Translations under genes and position numbers: made by a program | DNA from: Caenorhabditis elegans | Taxonomy: Eukaryota > Nematoda > Chromadorea > Rhabditida > Rhabditidae | Length of the DNA stretch: 64,000 nucleotides | Direction of reading: 5' to 3' | Assembly: GCF_000002985.6 (NCBI RefSeq) | Contig: NC_003280.10 | Span: forward strand, 10,474,501-10,538,500 | Notes under the pieces: generated by a model | The model's input: only the letters and a program-made list of their open reading frames with translations | Database searches by the model: none | What the model was told of the DNA's origin: nothing | Shown here: positions 10,008 to 21,711 of the stretch, one piece after another | Layout of the letters: every line of letters begins with the position of its first letter | How positions within the stretch are numbered: the first letter of the stretch is position 1

Positions 10008-12540
10008 AGAGAGCAGGGGCGAGACATTAATATTTTCCAAATCTAAAGTTTGCATTGAATGCAATTTAATCATTAAACACAAGTTCTCAATCTTAATATA
10101 AAATTTTACCGTTTTTGTTTGATACACGAATTTCCCAAATGAGCGAATTTGCCAAAAAATTTTGACAAAAAAAATTCAGAGAGTTGAAAAAATTTGATTG
10201 GCTTCATTTAAAAAATTAGTGTTACATCAAGTTTTCCTTAGGTGTAATCCATTTTGGACTGCGTCACCTGCTTGGATTTTTAATGCGTGCTCATGGTGCT
10301 TTTTTGTTGCTTCATTACTGTCTTCACTCTGATGGGAAATGTACAATATGGGCAGTTCAATAAATTTTTCAAACACAGTTTTTTATGATCTTTGGATGTT
10401 TTCTACTGATAAGAGGTTCAAATTGCCTTAGTTCTAAATTTTACAGTGTGCCACATCCATTCTTGCTGTAATGCGTTATGCATAGAAAGTGGGACTGAAA
10501 AAATGAAATTTTCAGTAGAAAATAATCCTCTCTCAACTATCAATTTGATGCAAATCTACTGTACATAAGAATGCGATTATATGACTTCTGGGAACACTTT
10601 GTTCTACTGTCAGAAATTGGGTGTAGCTTTTGTATTTCCAAATTTGAATCTGTGAGCATTTTCACACTTGCTATTTTACTAGATTAGTCAAACCTTTTTG
10701 GCAAGGTAATTTTTTTAATTTTTGGTAATTTTATGTTTTTGCTTTGACCGTAGCTGAAAATTTTGGACACTTTTTGGAAGCTATACGTTTTGAAAAACAA
10801 ATCTGGAAATGTTTTACCCAGCTCAATCTAGAACTTTCAGATATAAAACAATTACAATTTTATTCCAAAAACTTACAAAATGTTTACGTATAGCTTTTGA
10901 AGAAAATCTGAAAAAAATGAAATCAAAGAAACGGATTGTACCTGTGAAGGTCGGTCTCTATTGTTTCAAGTTTTGAATGTTTAAAAAATTGAAATTTCCT
11001 AGCTTCATTACATATTATCAGGCTTTCACTTTTACGGTGTTCTGATGTTCGAGTATTTTATAAAGTGAAGCAAAGTACATCTTCCTAGTGTATCTCCGTT
11101 TTGAAATTCAATATATAGAAAATTAATGATAATCTTCAAGTTACGAGGAGCTAGTTTGTCCTTACGGCTCACAAAATTACATTTACTAAGCCCATGTTCC
11201 ACAATTGTAACCTACCGTACCATGACAGTAACCCGGAATGATTACGAAAATCGAGTTTGATGTGAGGTGTGACGTCACACACCACCAACTATAACCGCAC
11301 ATGATAGCGCTTTTGTACTGTGACAATTATGATACGAAGCGTATGGAAAATGCAAATGCGATAATTTACTATTATCACTCAAAATTTGATTTATTGAGCG
11401 CTTCTGTACCGGAGGTGGTTGTGATTGTGACTTTAGCCTTTTGGTTCTTCCGTTCAACATGTAGTTGTACTATTTGCAACATTGTGACAAATTGTCTAAA
11501 AATATTGTTGTGCTGAAGTACATGCTGTAGACATTACCATGTTCGTATTTGTTGTTGATATGACCTCACAATGATATATTTTTGCATTTGTAAAGTCAGA
11601 GTACTTTTATCAAACAGTTGTAAAAATTTAAAGACTTGTACTCTGCTCAAATAAACTATAAGTGTCAATAAAAATGCGAATAAACATTTTTAGTTCAAAC
11701 ATTGGCAAACGATGGGTTTGGCAACTTCTAAAAATTTTCCAATTAATTATGAGCACGGTAGAGCAAATTCTGAGCGCTTGAGGCCAAAATATGTGGCCTA
11801 GCCTCTGACCTCAATTTATGTACAAAACTTTTGGTAAATAGCCAATTTTTATTCAAATTTGAACTTTTTGAGAAATTTAGAATTTTTTTGGTCAACATAA
11901 ATTGTTTTTCTAAAAATTTTCATGATTTAGTAGCTTTTACTTTTTGACTGTAAAAATTGAAAACTTTTCCAAAATGACAATTGAAGCTTGAAATCTAAAC
12001 AATCAATATTCGAAAAAAAAAGAAACTCAATGAAGCTCAAAATTGTTTCTAAAAAATCAGTTTGAAATCTGATCGAATCGTTAAAAATTTAACTGTTTTT
12101 GATTGCTTCCCTTCCTGTCTTTCTTCTTTATATACACAGTCACTTCCTGTGTTTTTTAATAATTGATACGTATTTTAACATTTTTATATACTATGAATAA
12201 CATTCATACGTTTTCGTTAGACTATACCAACTATAGAAAAGCGGAATTTAAAACTTCCGGAATCTTGCCATTATATTCTAAGTTCCCATTGTTTGCAGGA
12301 GCAAAAATTCTTTGGCCGTTTTTGAAACCATAAGCCATACAGTTTAGTCAGTGTGAACTTTTTTCAATAATTTTTTTTTTCAAAACATACAAAACATTCT
12401 TTCATGTACATCTGTAACTAAGATTCTTTGATCGATTTCATTCAATTGAGCGAACAATATACTTTTGAATGAAAAATACTACAAAAGGCTATGTGAATCC
12501 ATGTTTTCATGTGATTCATTCATTCAACACGTTTTGCAGA
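10008..12540. other. Intergenic, no gene seen
   Basis: This is AT-rich sequence with short ORFs only. A poly(A)-like AATATAAAAT lies near 10094 after the Cys-rich gene. The pieces around 11275-11460 and 11760-11820 look like ordinary dispersed sequence. I see no RNA gene. Confidence 0.4.
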
Positions 12541-12817
12541 ATGAATAGTGACTCGATACCAGAATTTATTCAAGTTTTTTCCAAAAATATTCATCTTTTT
12601 GTACCCGCATTGGTATTATCGTTTGTGGAAATTGGATGTTCAATATATCGAACTGATTTAGAAGCAGGGATTCAAGTAGGAATTCAATATGGTGAGTTGT
12701 ATTACACTATCGTAATTTCACTATTTTCATTAAAACGTACGTTTCTTGCGCATTATAGGCCACCCAAACGTAATATATCCGAATTTTCAACTCAAAAGCC
12801 ACGTTGCTTTTATGTAG
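12541..12817 (+). CDS. Possible small two-exon gene, unknown product
   Basis: TTTTGCAG lies directly before the ATG at 12541 and would serve as a trans- or cis-splice acceptor. Exon 1 is 12541-12691 (donor G|GTGAGT) and exon 2 is 12759-12817 (acceptor ATTATAG), giving 69 residues. It contains one hydrophobic stretch (IHLFVPALVLSFVEIGCSIY) and ends in VAFM. AAAATAAAG follows at about 12832. The splice signals and poly(A) are in the right order, but the product is unlike anything I know. It could be a relic of a larger gene, and coding status is uncertain. Confidence 0.35.
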
Positions 12818-14258
12818 AATAAACTTATTATAAAATAAAGCAGTTTATATCGGATAATCAGACTACGGTACTTAAGCACACGAAAACTTGCTCCGCTGAT
12901 AAAGTGCTTACACACGAAATTTCCCAAAAAAAAAATCATGTAGCTTACTATTTGAAAAGCTTTAGTTGTTTTATTAGAGTTCATTGAAATGAATGAAATT
13001 TTTAAAAACTGATGGATAATTGTCTAGTTTCAGTGCACTTTTTTTTGGCAACCTTAGCTTTCATCCACTTTGAAAAAAAAGATCCATTTGGCCTACGCCT
13101 GCCTCGTGTCTAATGCGCATAATTACAGCTCTGATAACATCAAACTAATAGAAGGGAGGCACGAGGAAATATATTTTTGAATTACATATATTCTCCAGAT
13201 AAACAAATATATTTTTACATACTGAAGTTTTAGAGTATTCTACACTTGTCCTTCTTCTAATGGGGATCTCTGTTCCTCTTTCCGTGTTAAATCCTCCAAT
13301 GTGGTTTACGTTGTATATGACGTGCTTCATACACATGCTATATTTCAAAGGTGACTTTTGAAGGTTCTTTTCTATCAAAACTATTTCCAATTCAGAACTA
13401 TTTCTATTTTCTCTGATTGCCATGTGTACAATGTTCATTGCTATTGGAATTCACGAATATAAACGATTTAGAATGCGAACGAAGTTGAATGGTGCGAATC
13501 CATGTAGATCTAGATATAAAGTTAAAATTAAAACTTCTTAGATCAACGACTATTTGAACATTTAACAGTGATTTAGAAGTGGAATGGAATAATTAGTAAG
13601 TTAGACAATTGCATTGTTTGTTTGTTGATCTGAATATATTTCAGGTGCAATGGAAACTCGAATACTGGAATGTGATACGGTTCTAATAATTAATTATACA
13701 TGTTTGTGATTAGTTTCTAATCTATTTTGTGTTATTAACATATTTTCTTGGGTTTAAAAGAATAAATCATTTCAATTTTTCAGTGGTTCAATATAAAAGA
13801 TAAATACATTTTTTAAGCCCACATTTTTAAAACACTTTTCCCGCATTTTGAATGTTTACTGATTGTATTTAAGCACATTTTTGCAGGATTATAATCACTG
13901 AGTCAGTTTCATCAAGTCACTTTTGACAACTGATAACGAGATTATTTAAAATTTAAAACGATAAACAGTAAAAGTATGAGGAATTCATAAAAAAGTTCAA
14001 ATAGATTTTCAAAGTGCAAAATCATGAAATTCTGGCAGAAGTTTTAGAAACATAGAAATTTTTTGAAACTGTAGAAAAATAGCAGAAAAATAGCTGTTTT
14101 ATTGATTGTTTCGCATTATTAATCTGAAACAAAACTAAATACACCATTTTTATTGTTTGACAGTAATCCTAAACGGTATACAACGGGGCTCAAATTCCCC
14201 CGAACGCAAGTTTTATTTGAAAGTTTAAACAAATTTTAAAAGTACTTTATTTATCAAA
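12818..14258. other. Intergenic, no gene seen
   Basis: AT-rich with a short piece of the GCCTGCC-type dispersed repeat near 13090-13110. A minus-strand poly(A) signal (TTTATT on plus) at about 14246-14252 belongs to lectin 4. ORFs in this stretch lack splice or codon support. Confidence 0.4.
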
Positions 14259-15985
14259 TCAAATTTTTTCAGCTGTACAGTAGTTAGTCGAGTCACACGT
14301 TGCTACTTCGCAGACGTACATGTTTGTCAGAGATGACTTTGTATTCTGCCAGCAAGTCTTCGCCGAAGATGATGACGATTGAACATTGACAACTGCAGTG
14401 TCTGTGGATGAAGCAGTCGGATATCCCGGGCACCAGTCGCTCCATGTTTGAAGCTAGAAAATTTTAATTTAGTTTCTATCAGGAGTTTTCTAGTAAACTT
14501 GGGCAAGTGGTTGACCGTTTGGCTGCTCCCATTGCCAATTTCCATTTGAATAAGACAGTCCGATGTAGTAAGTATAAGGTTGTGTAAATGCGGTGATGTT
14601 TTCAATAACTTCTGAAATAGGTACACAGTGAGCTTTCACATTAACACTTCAACTTACGAAGTGTAAAATCATGTTTTGTCTGAGTGTACTCATTGATCAT
14701 ATACGCATTATTCCATTGATTTCTGCAAGACAACTTTGCCGCAGTTCTAGTTGCTCCTAGAGTGACCGGATGAATGCAGACTCCGTATTTTAACGAGCTC
14801 TCGTCGGAGTAGCTCTGACGCATTTGGAACCATTGGTTTGGACAATAGCAGTTGACTTGAACCATTGTAGCTCTAAGCTCGGGGACCAACTGTATTCCAT
14901 TTTGATTCGTGAAATTGTATCCGGGCGTAGCGATTTGTGAGAGCTGTCGAAGAAAACCATTAACATTATCTTGGCCGTACGCTACTGTTGCAATTGCCAC
15001 GTCAACCTTCATACGTGTCGCCAATGGTAAAGGGTCTTGGGTTCCAGTCCCACTGTAAGATTGGTAATCAGTGTTGGAGAAGATTAGCAAAATATTCCAC
15101 TTGTGTTAGTGTTTGTATCAGCTGGGCTTGGACAGAGGCAAGATGCCCGCTCAGGCACTTATTTGGAACCGCTAGAGATAAAATTATTTTCCAATATAGG
15201 TTAGGGGATTTTGTGTAAATGTTAAGTTGATGTGAACATGATCTAGACCCCAGATCACTGGTTCAATAACATACTAGGGAGGAGGAGTACTGTACCTGAA
15301 AGATCTTGTAATCAAACCAATAAAATCACCTGTACTCCGATGCATATACAATGACTAGCTTCTTATAATGTCCTCTGCTTGTAGCAAAACTTTGTCTTTG
15401 CAGAAGATCATCAGCTGCCTCCAATCCAGCATGTAAGTATGAGTCTGCAATCGAAGATGCTTTATGAAGCGCGCCAAACACGATATCTGCGAGTTGGTCG
15501 ATTGATGTGATCTTGTTGAGATCAGCAACCTAAAATATTATTCATGTATATTTTAACTTCCATTTCTAATATTTTTACGAAACTCACCACAGTTGCATCT
15601 CGGTTGTAGGTTACAATTCCGATTCTTGTAGTTCTTGGCTGATTTGGATCGATTCCCAGCTGCTGGCCATCAACGAATAATGAAACAATTTGTCCAGCAA
15701 CCTGGAAGAGTAAAGAAAAATTACAAGTAGAGGTTCTTTTCAATTTACTCACAGTTACGACACCTTTATCAGTCATTCCCTTAGAATTATCTACAACTGC
15801 GACAATATCCAGCCAAAGATGTGTCTCATCTTCTCCGCAGACTCTATCCATATATCCATCTTGGCAGTTTGATGATTGACTCACTGGACTCCCCAGACAA
15901 ACTGTAATTTTTTTCCCTACTAATTGTGAAGCTTTTCTGACTTACATGTGATTCCTAGAAGAAAACAGGTTAGAAGAAACTTCAT
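14259..15985 (-). CDS. Secreted vWA + C-type lectin protein, array member 4
   Basis: Exons: 15985-15946, 15901-15753, 15701-15588, 15529-15330, 15052-14658, 14611-14499, 14453-14259 (stop TGA), 401 residues. An upstream in-frame ATG at 15991 would add two residues. The first exon is again 40 nt, and exons 3 and 4 are 114 and 200 nt as in members 2 and 3. The signal peptide is MKFLLTCFLLGIT. The vWA-like domain has LWLDIVAVVDNSKGMT and the CTLD starts at VNCYCPNQWFQMR. Here the intron between the vWA and CTLD parts is absent, and two introns interrupt the CTLD instead. The WQWEQPNGQP core and the YVCEVATCDSTNYC end are kept. A Ser-rich patch replaces part of the loop before the last Cys. Role as for the other members. 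Confidence 0.9.
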
Positions 15986-15991
15986 TGCCAT

Positions 15992-17218
15992 TGTGATACC
16001 TCTGATAACACTGGATTGTTTGTGCATTTTCACATCTATTTATTTGTAATTTTCTGACATCTTATCAGTGACTCGAGATGGGTCAGGAAAAGAGGACGCC
16101 CCTCAGATTAAAGATACATCGTCGCGAAATTTTGAAATGGAAGTAAGTAGAAGTAGAATTATTGGGCAAATGGGAAGAGGAGTGGCAGTGCATTTTGAAA
16201 TGTAGTTTTTAAGCTTACACTCGAAGAATTTGCAAATTTGGCACTACAACCATCATTCCTTTATGGGTATTTAAAAAAGGAAAAATGGTGGTTGCCGAAC
16301 TATTACCCAGACTTAAAACTTCCTAGAAAAATTCAGAAATCGGAGAAAATTGTCAACTGTCACATCACTATTTTTACCCAGATGCAATTTTTTTCGCGAT
16401 TTTTCATTCAATAGCTTTCTTTGTTATTAGACAAACTTTTTAGGTTCTACTAAATTTTTGAACACAATTTTATAATAGCTAATGTCAGTTGTAGTGCAAG
16501 ACAACTACGAAGATCATCCTAGATACATTCTAACCATAAATAAATCGGAAGTGAGCACGTACTGGCACCAATTTCAGATAATTCGTAAACTGCTGATGTT
16601 GCATTTTTTTTGTTTGATACGGAACGGTTTTCCAAACAAAGCGAAAAAGATCGAAACATCAACAAACACAAAATATGGGTAAACTTCTGGTTTGCAAAAA
16701 AAGGGATTAATACCAGTCAATATGTTGATTTTTTGCAACTGAAGTAAAATATTTGTATTCTTATTATGTTACCAGGCATGCTCCAGACATGCTTCTGAAA
16801 GTTTATTTGATTTTTAAAGTTCAAATTTAATTTGTCTTGTTGCTCAATTTTTCATTATTTTTTGTTTTAATTTGGCCTTTCGACTAAAGTAGGTGAAAAA
16901 AAAAGAAAAAAAAGGAAACCTAACGAATATTTTGAAAAATGTCTAGCAGATAAAAAAAACAATGTGTCATTTTAAGTAGTTCTTTATTTCTTTCTAATCA
17001 CTACAAAAATTCATATTTTCCCGCACAAATGTTTATAACTTTTCTTTAAAAAGAGGTCACCAAACATGAAAATTTGATTGAGAATCGGAATACTCAACAC
17101 TGAATTTTTAAAGTGTTAAACAGCGGATCTTTGAATTTGCCCAAAATCATTCAATGAAAATCATATTCTAAAATAATTTTTATTGTAAACTCATATGGAA
17201 ATACAAGAAAAATAAGTA
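15992..17218. other. Upstream of lectin 4, then 3' side of the kinase
   Basis: TGATAA lies 77 bp before the lectin 4 ATG. The rest is AT-rich. An A-rich run near 16896-16916 and a minus-strand poly(A) zone before 17219 belong to the kinase 3' UTR. No other gene is seen. Confidence 0.4.
16062..16067 (-). promoter_or_regulatory. TGATAA GATA-factor site, lectin 4
   Basis: TTATCA on plus (TGATAA for the gene) 77-82 bp before the ATG, in line with the three other lectin genes. Function is inferred. Confidence 0.4.
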
Positions 17219-18585
17219 CTAGGAGCTGTCTTCAGTAGAACGTGGCTTCTCCAACAAGGCGTCTTTGAAGTTTTCTTCCCAATCATACGGATCTGACAAC
17301 TTTTTCGGAAGGTACAACTTTTTGACGGATGCTTGAAGAGTAGTATACGGAAGTTCAGACATTGGGTCGAGACGTGATACGAGTTGAGAAAATTCAATCA
17401 GCTCTTGAGACGATTCATGGAAGTGATCAATTTGGCCATGATGCTGCAAACCACAAAAAGTATTATTAAGATCCAAACATAGCTTCATACCAATTCATCT
17501 TTCATTTTCCAGATGGCATCACTGTTTTCAATATTTCTCCACGGAAGCTCTCCAGCCAGCAACTCAATCAATGTGTACAACAAGGACACCATGTCGTCTG
17601 TCGGTGTCTGTTCGAGCCGACGATGAACACGAGTAGATACATATCTTTGAGTGCCTCGGAAACCAGCTTTAACCCGATGAGTTCGCCATTCACCATCTGG
17701 ATCTTTGTATCTACGTACCAGACCAAAGTCGAGAAGCATCAAAACATGACGTGTCTGGAACGAGATAATGGAATCTATTGTGAAAATTTATTGCAAGACC
17801 AACTTTGGAAGTGATACCAAAACACATATTTCCTGGCTTAATATCTCTATGGAGATACCCGACGTCGTGTAGATCTCGCAGAGCAGCAATGGCCTGAACG
17901 GCGATTCTTCCAACTGATGACTTGCTCAATTTACGTGTGGGACTCATTCGACGAATATCTCCAAGATTGGCACTTAGCAGTTGAAGCACTGAAACGAGGT
18001 AATGTTTTTTAAATTTGTTTTTAGACTAAACTTACCAATGAAATTGAAGTTTTCTGTGTGACCGGATCCAAAAATCCAAGGAACATGAGGCTTCCCTTGG
18101 AGTTTTACGAGAACTGCTTGTTCCAAAATCATTCGCCTGGCAATTTTGCCTTTTCGTACCAATGGTTCTGCCTTTATTGCCACTTCTTCTGCCAATTTCA
18201 TGTCGATTGCCAAATAAATTTCGCCATAACCACCTTTACCGATGATTCCTTCAATGTGCCATCGTTTTCTGAATTTCTCATCGATAGGCATCAAAGGAGT
18301 AGAAGTGGGGTCTGGGCGTTTCAAACGTGGCACCACACTGAACTGTTTTGTTGGAGATTTAAGACTTCTCGCACTTTTTTCATTGTTTGGTTTTACTATC
18401 TGATCTTTACGAACTGTTCGCTTGGATACCGAAGACTCCTTTGTCGACTCCTCTTTACTCATTTTTGCCGAAAACTCAGTAGCCACTGCGGACTTGGCCG
18501 ATTTTTCAGCTCCCTTCAAAAACAATCTTTAGTCTGAGACTGAAAAAATAAGCGAACAAACCTCAACATGTTTCGGATTCATCAT
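17219..18585 (-). CDS. CK1/TTBK-like protein kinase
   Basis: Exons: 18585-18562, 18513-18036, 17988-17804, 17754-17491, 17443-17219 (stop TAG), 391 residues. The first ~90 residues are basic and Ser-rich with no predicted fold. The kinase domain shows GKGGYG (100-105), VAIKAE with Lys122, HRDIKPGN with catalytic Asp216 and DFGLVRRY with Asp238. An APE-like region is replaced by RGTQRYVSTRVH and followed by DDMVSLLYTLIELLAGELPW, which is the casein kinase 1 superfamily form (no APE, CK1-type linker). The closest group by eye is the tau-tubulin-kinase-like set that is greatly expanded in nematodes and often expressed in sperm. All catalytic residues are present, so it is probably active on Ser/Thr. 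The first exon encodes only eight residues. The start at 18585 has a second ATG next to it. Confidence 0.9.
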
Positions 18586-18762
18586 TTATATGAATGCTCA
18601 CGACTTTGACTTTGATTACAATGTAGAAATGACTAAAATATTTTTGTCTACAGTATTTATTCCGATGATTCCCACGTACTTTTACTAACTTTGAAAGAAA
18701 ATTCTGAGAGTTCACGGTCACATTAATTTTCTAAATGTGAAGGCCAGTGGAAAAATTATTGC

Positions 18763-19530
18763 TTATTTATTTATTTATTTATTCATCATGGAAACAAAAA
18801 GAATATGATAAGAAAAACATAACCGGTTATGATATTTACACGTGTAGATGAATAAATTAAAATAAACTCGGCCCAACAGAGCGCGAGTTTAAGTGAGAGG
18901 GAAAGAGATCAGAATTTAGATATTTGACAATCAACAAGCGAAAGGAATTGTGATGGGGAGAGGAAAAAGCTAGAGTTGCGTACAATGCTATTCCATATTG
19001 GCACTACTTGGGAGAAAAAGCTACGACATTTGGGATTTTTTATTTTTAATGAGCATCGGACGACGAGACGAGTTAGCAAGCGTAACAAAGTCACTGCTTT
19101 TTGGGAAGTGCGCTGCGCCGGTAAGAATTTTGTATAGAAGCAATAGTTGGGCTCTTAGGCGGAGAGAGCGGGCTGATGAAATTCCTAGAATTTTTAGTCG
19201 GTTTTCGTAGGATTTGGAGAAAGCATTGTGTGTTTGTGGAGCATTTTTTATTTTGTATTTAATATTGCAGCGCTGTAGGACCCGTTTAGAAAAGTATTTG
19301 AGGGGAGATTCTAGTGTGCTTGATAATTTAGATGTTGGTGGAGGGGAGTATATGACTGATCCGTATTCAAGGATAGGGGAAACGTAGGTCTTGTACATAT
19401 TTATATAGAATTTAGGGGAAGAAGAGGAGAAACATTTGAGGATTTGTTTAGCGCGTAAGAGGGCAAGAGAAGTGGCTCTGTTTATATGAGGTTGAAACGT
19501 TAACTTGGAGATTTTAACATAATAACCCAA
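18763..19530 (-). mobile_element. 5'-truncated, frameshifted LINE (non-LTR retrotransposon) fragment
   Basis: The minus-strand frame at 19530-19021 encodes the C-terminal part of a non-LTR reverse transcriptase: LTFQPHINRA, then YKTYVSPILEYGSVIYSPP, then RLKILGISSARSLRLRAQLL. After a frameshift near 19025 the protein continues in another frame (FFSQVVPIWNSIV, ending at 18909), the usual RT tail. The plus strand then carries tandem TTTA units at 18763-18784. On the element strand this is a TAAA repeat tail, as in CR1-like LINEs. The catalytic part is absent, so the copy is dead. Confidence 0.85.
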
Positions 19531-20326
19531 TTTTTTAATTTAAAAATTTGGTACAGAAATTCATGTTCGATTAGAAAATATCATTTAATTTGTTGAAAAC
19601 TTCGAAAAAACTTTTGAAAGTTGCAATTTGCAGTTTACAGTGCCGTAAAACTTTTCCCGTTTTTTTTAGGCTTTCATGAAAATTTTAAATACTAAACTAT
19701 TAGGTAAATAAAGTCACATTAAGATTTAATATATTCACACCAGTGAAACAACTTTTTGATCGCCTATCACAGGCAATATATCATGTTATTCTCTATCGGC
19801 AATTCCCAAAAAGGGATCAGGTTTTGTTTGACTGTTTGAAAACATTCAATAAATCAATAGTATTCGAATTTTAACAAGAAAATTACTTATTTTCTTTTTT
19901 TCTGTTCGTGTAAACTGATTGCAAAAACTACTGTTTTCAATGCTCTCAAAATTTCAACAACAAATCGAGAAACTCCAAAAAATTTCAAAAGTACAGCCAA
20001 GTTTCAGATATGTTTTGCTTTGCCCACGGCAATCATTCTGTTTCTTTTTTTTTAAACTGATTTTCCATATTTAGCATGCATCTTTTGGAAAGTAGTGAGC
20101 TTCTCTCCTTTCTTGGTTCTAATATCTTATTCCGTGTGCAGTTCTGAATATGGTAGCTTGAAATTCGATTTGCCTCGTTTCATGTCACATCTTTTTTAAT
20201 GTATTCCCATTGTTATGCATTTTATTATTTTTCATGCATATCGTTTAACAGTCTCTGTATTTCTCTCGTTCAAACCAAAAAATCTCCGTTCACAACGTGG
20301 ACTCTCAGAAATCGATCGGAGGCAAA
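19531..20326. other. Intergenic, promoter of the first four-pass protein
   Basis: AT-rich. No gene is seen. The leader of the gene at 20327 may begin within the last 200 bp. Confidence 0.4.
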
Positions 20327-21073
20327 ATGGCTACGATTAGCGACTGTACCGTTCTCACTTTTGTGGAACATGTGGAGGACCGAAGGGATTCAATCCAGAG
20401 CGGTGAGTGTTTTTTTTTTGGCAGTTGTGATACTGTGCTCTAGAACAAAGAAAAAAAAAGATCTCTCACGAACAAAATACATTTTCGCGATCTGTGAGAT
20501 TTCTGATGTTCCTGTGTGTGAATTCAAAATTTTTGTTTCTCTCTTGGAAGATGAATTAAGCTATGCAAAACTACATAGACCTTCTCTTATATCTAAATAC
20601 TTATTTAATAAATTTCAGTGTCTCAACATGTTCGACTCTTCAAGGACAAAGAACAACCAGCCGTATTTTTCAACAAAATCTCCACCGAAAACTTGTGCCT
20701 CATACTGACTCTGATGATAATCGGAGCATCTTTTGTTGCGTTGATTGACTTCCCGCAATATTGTATCGAATTAGCCATTGTTTTTCATATCTTCCAAACG
20801 CTTTCATGCTTGGCTATTCGTTATCATGTGGAAAACATGCTCATTTGGTTAAGACACGTTGAAATAGTATTATGGTCAACTTGTCTACTCTTCTCAGGAG
20901 CAAATCTTATTGCACAATCAATATATCCCAATACAACGCCTCTCTATATTGCATATCTCTTTTTTGGAATATCTATTGCTGGATTGTATAAAGCGTTTTT
21001 GGTGAGAAGATTCTACCGCTGGCTCTTGGTTTCACATAATGCATTGATTAATGGACAACTGGACATCCAATAA
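20327..21073 (+). CDS. Four-pass membrane protein, unknown function
   Basis: Exons: 20327-20402 and 20619-21073 (stop TAA), 176 residues. The N-terminal ~45 residues are polar (MATISDCTVLTF...VEDRRDSIQ). Four hydrophobic segments follow: LCLILTLMIIGASFVALIDF, YCIELAIVFHIFQTLSCLAI, IVLWSTCLLFSGANLIAQ and YIAYLFFGISIAGLYKAFL. The tail is basic (RRFYRW). There is no signal peptide. AATAAA follows near 21151. I do not recognise the family. It resembles many small nematode tetraspan proteins. The next gene, 640 bp downstream on the same strand, is also a small protein with about four membrane segments. Confidence 0.75.
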
Positions 21074-21711
21074 GCATAATTATTTTTAATTGATTATTTT
21101 ATAAGTTGGCAATTTATTTATTTATTCATTTATTTGTGAAATTATTACCAATAAAATTGAGTAATGTTTTGAATAAGGTATAAATTTATGTGATGTTAGG
21201 GGATAAAATAAAATATTTTAGAACACGAACAATCAAAAGCGGAAGTAAATCTTTCACTCAATTTTAACTAATTAATTTAATTCCCGACGAAAACTATAAA
21301 GTTTTGATCTTTGAATTTTCAGTCAAACGAAGATTGTTTTGAAACGAAGTGTATTGTACTTTAACAACAAAATCAATCAAATTAAAATAGTAACGAAGAC
21401 CCTCTCAACTTTTCTTTCTGAAACAAAACAAGTAATTTATCATTAAAATTTTTTACACCCTGTTAACGCCCAAATGTCTGAAAATATTGTTTGTTTTTGT
21501 CATTGAAGTTTTGTGTTTAAGTTTTTAAGTTTATTTGTCACTTTTTCAAGAATTTGTAAAATAATTTTCTGCTTGACATTATCGATAAAATGAAATCGAT
21601 TTCAGAAAAATCCGAAATCCGTTTTTATTTCCTCGTGATAATTTGTTTCTTTAATTTTTTCAAACTCACAAATTTTTCTGTTAATTTCATAGCTTCAGGT
21701 AATTTCAAAAA
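21074..21711. other. 3' UTR and spacer
   Basis: A poly(A) signal (AATAAA near 21151) lies here, then AT-rich sequence. TAGCTTCAG at about 21691-21699 could be an acceptor for the next gene's leader. No gene is seen. Confidence 0.4.
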
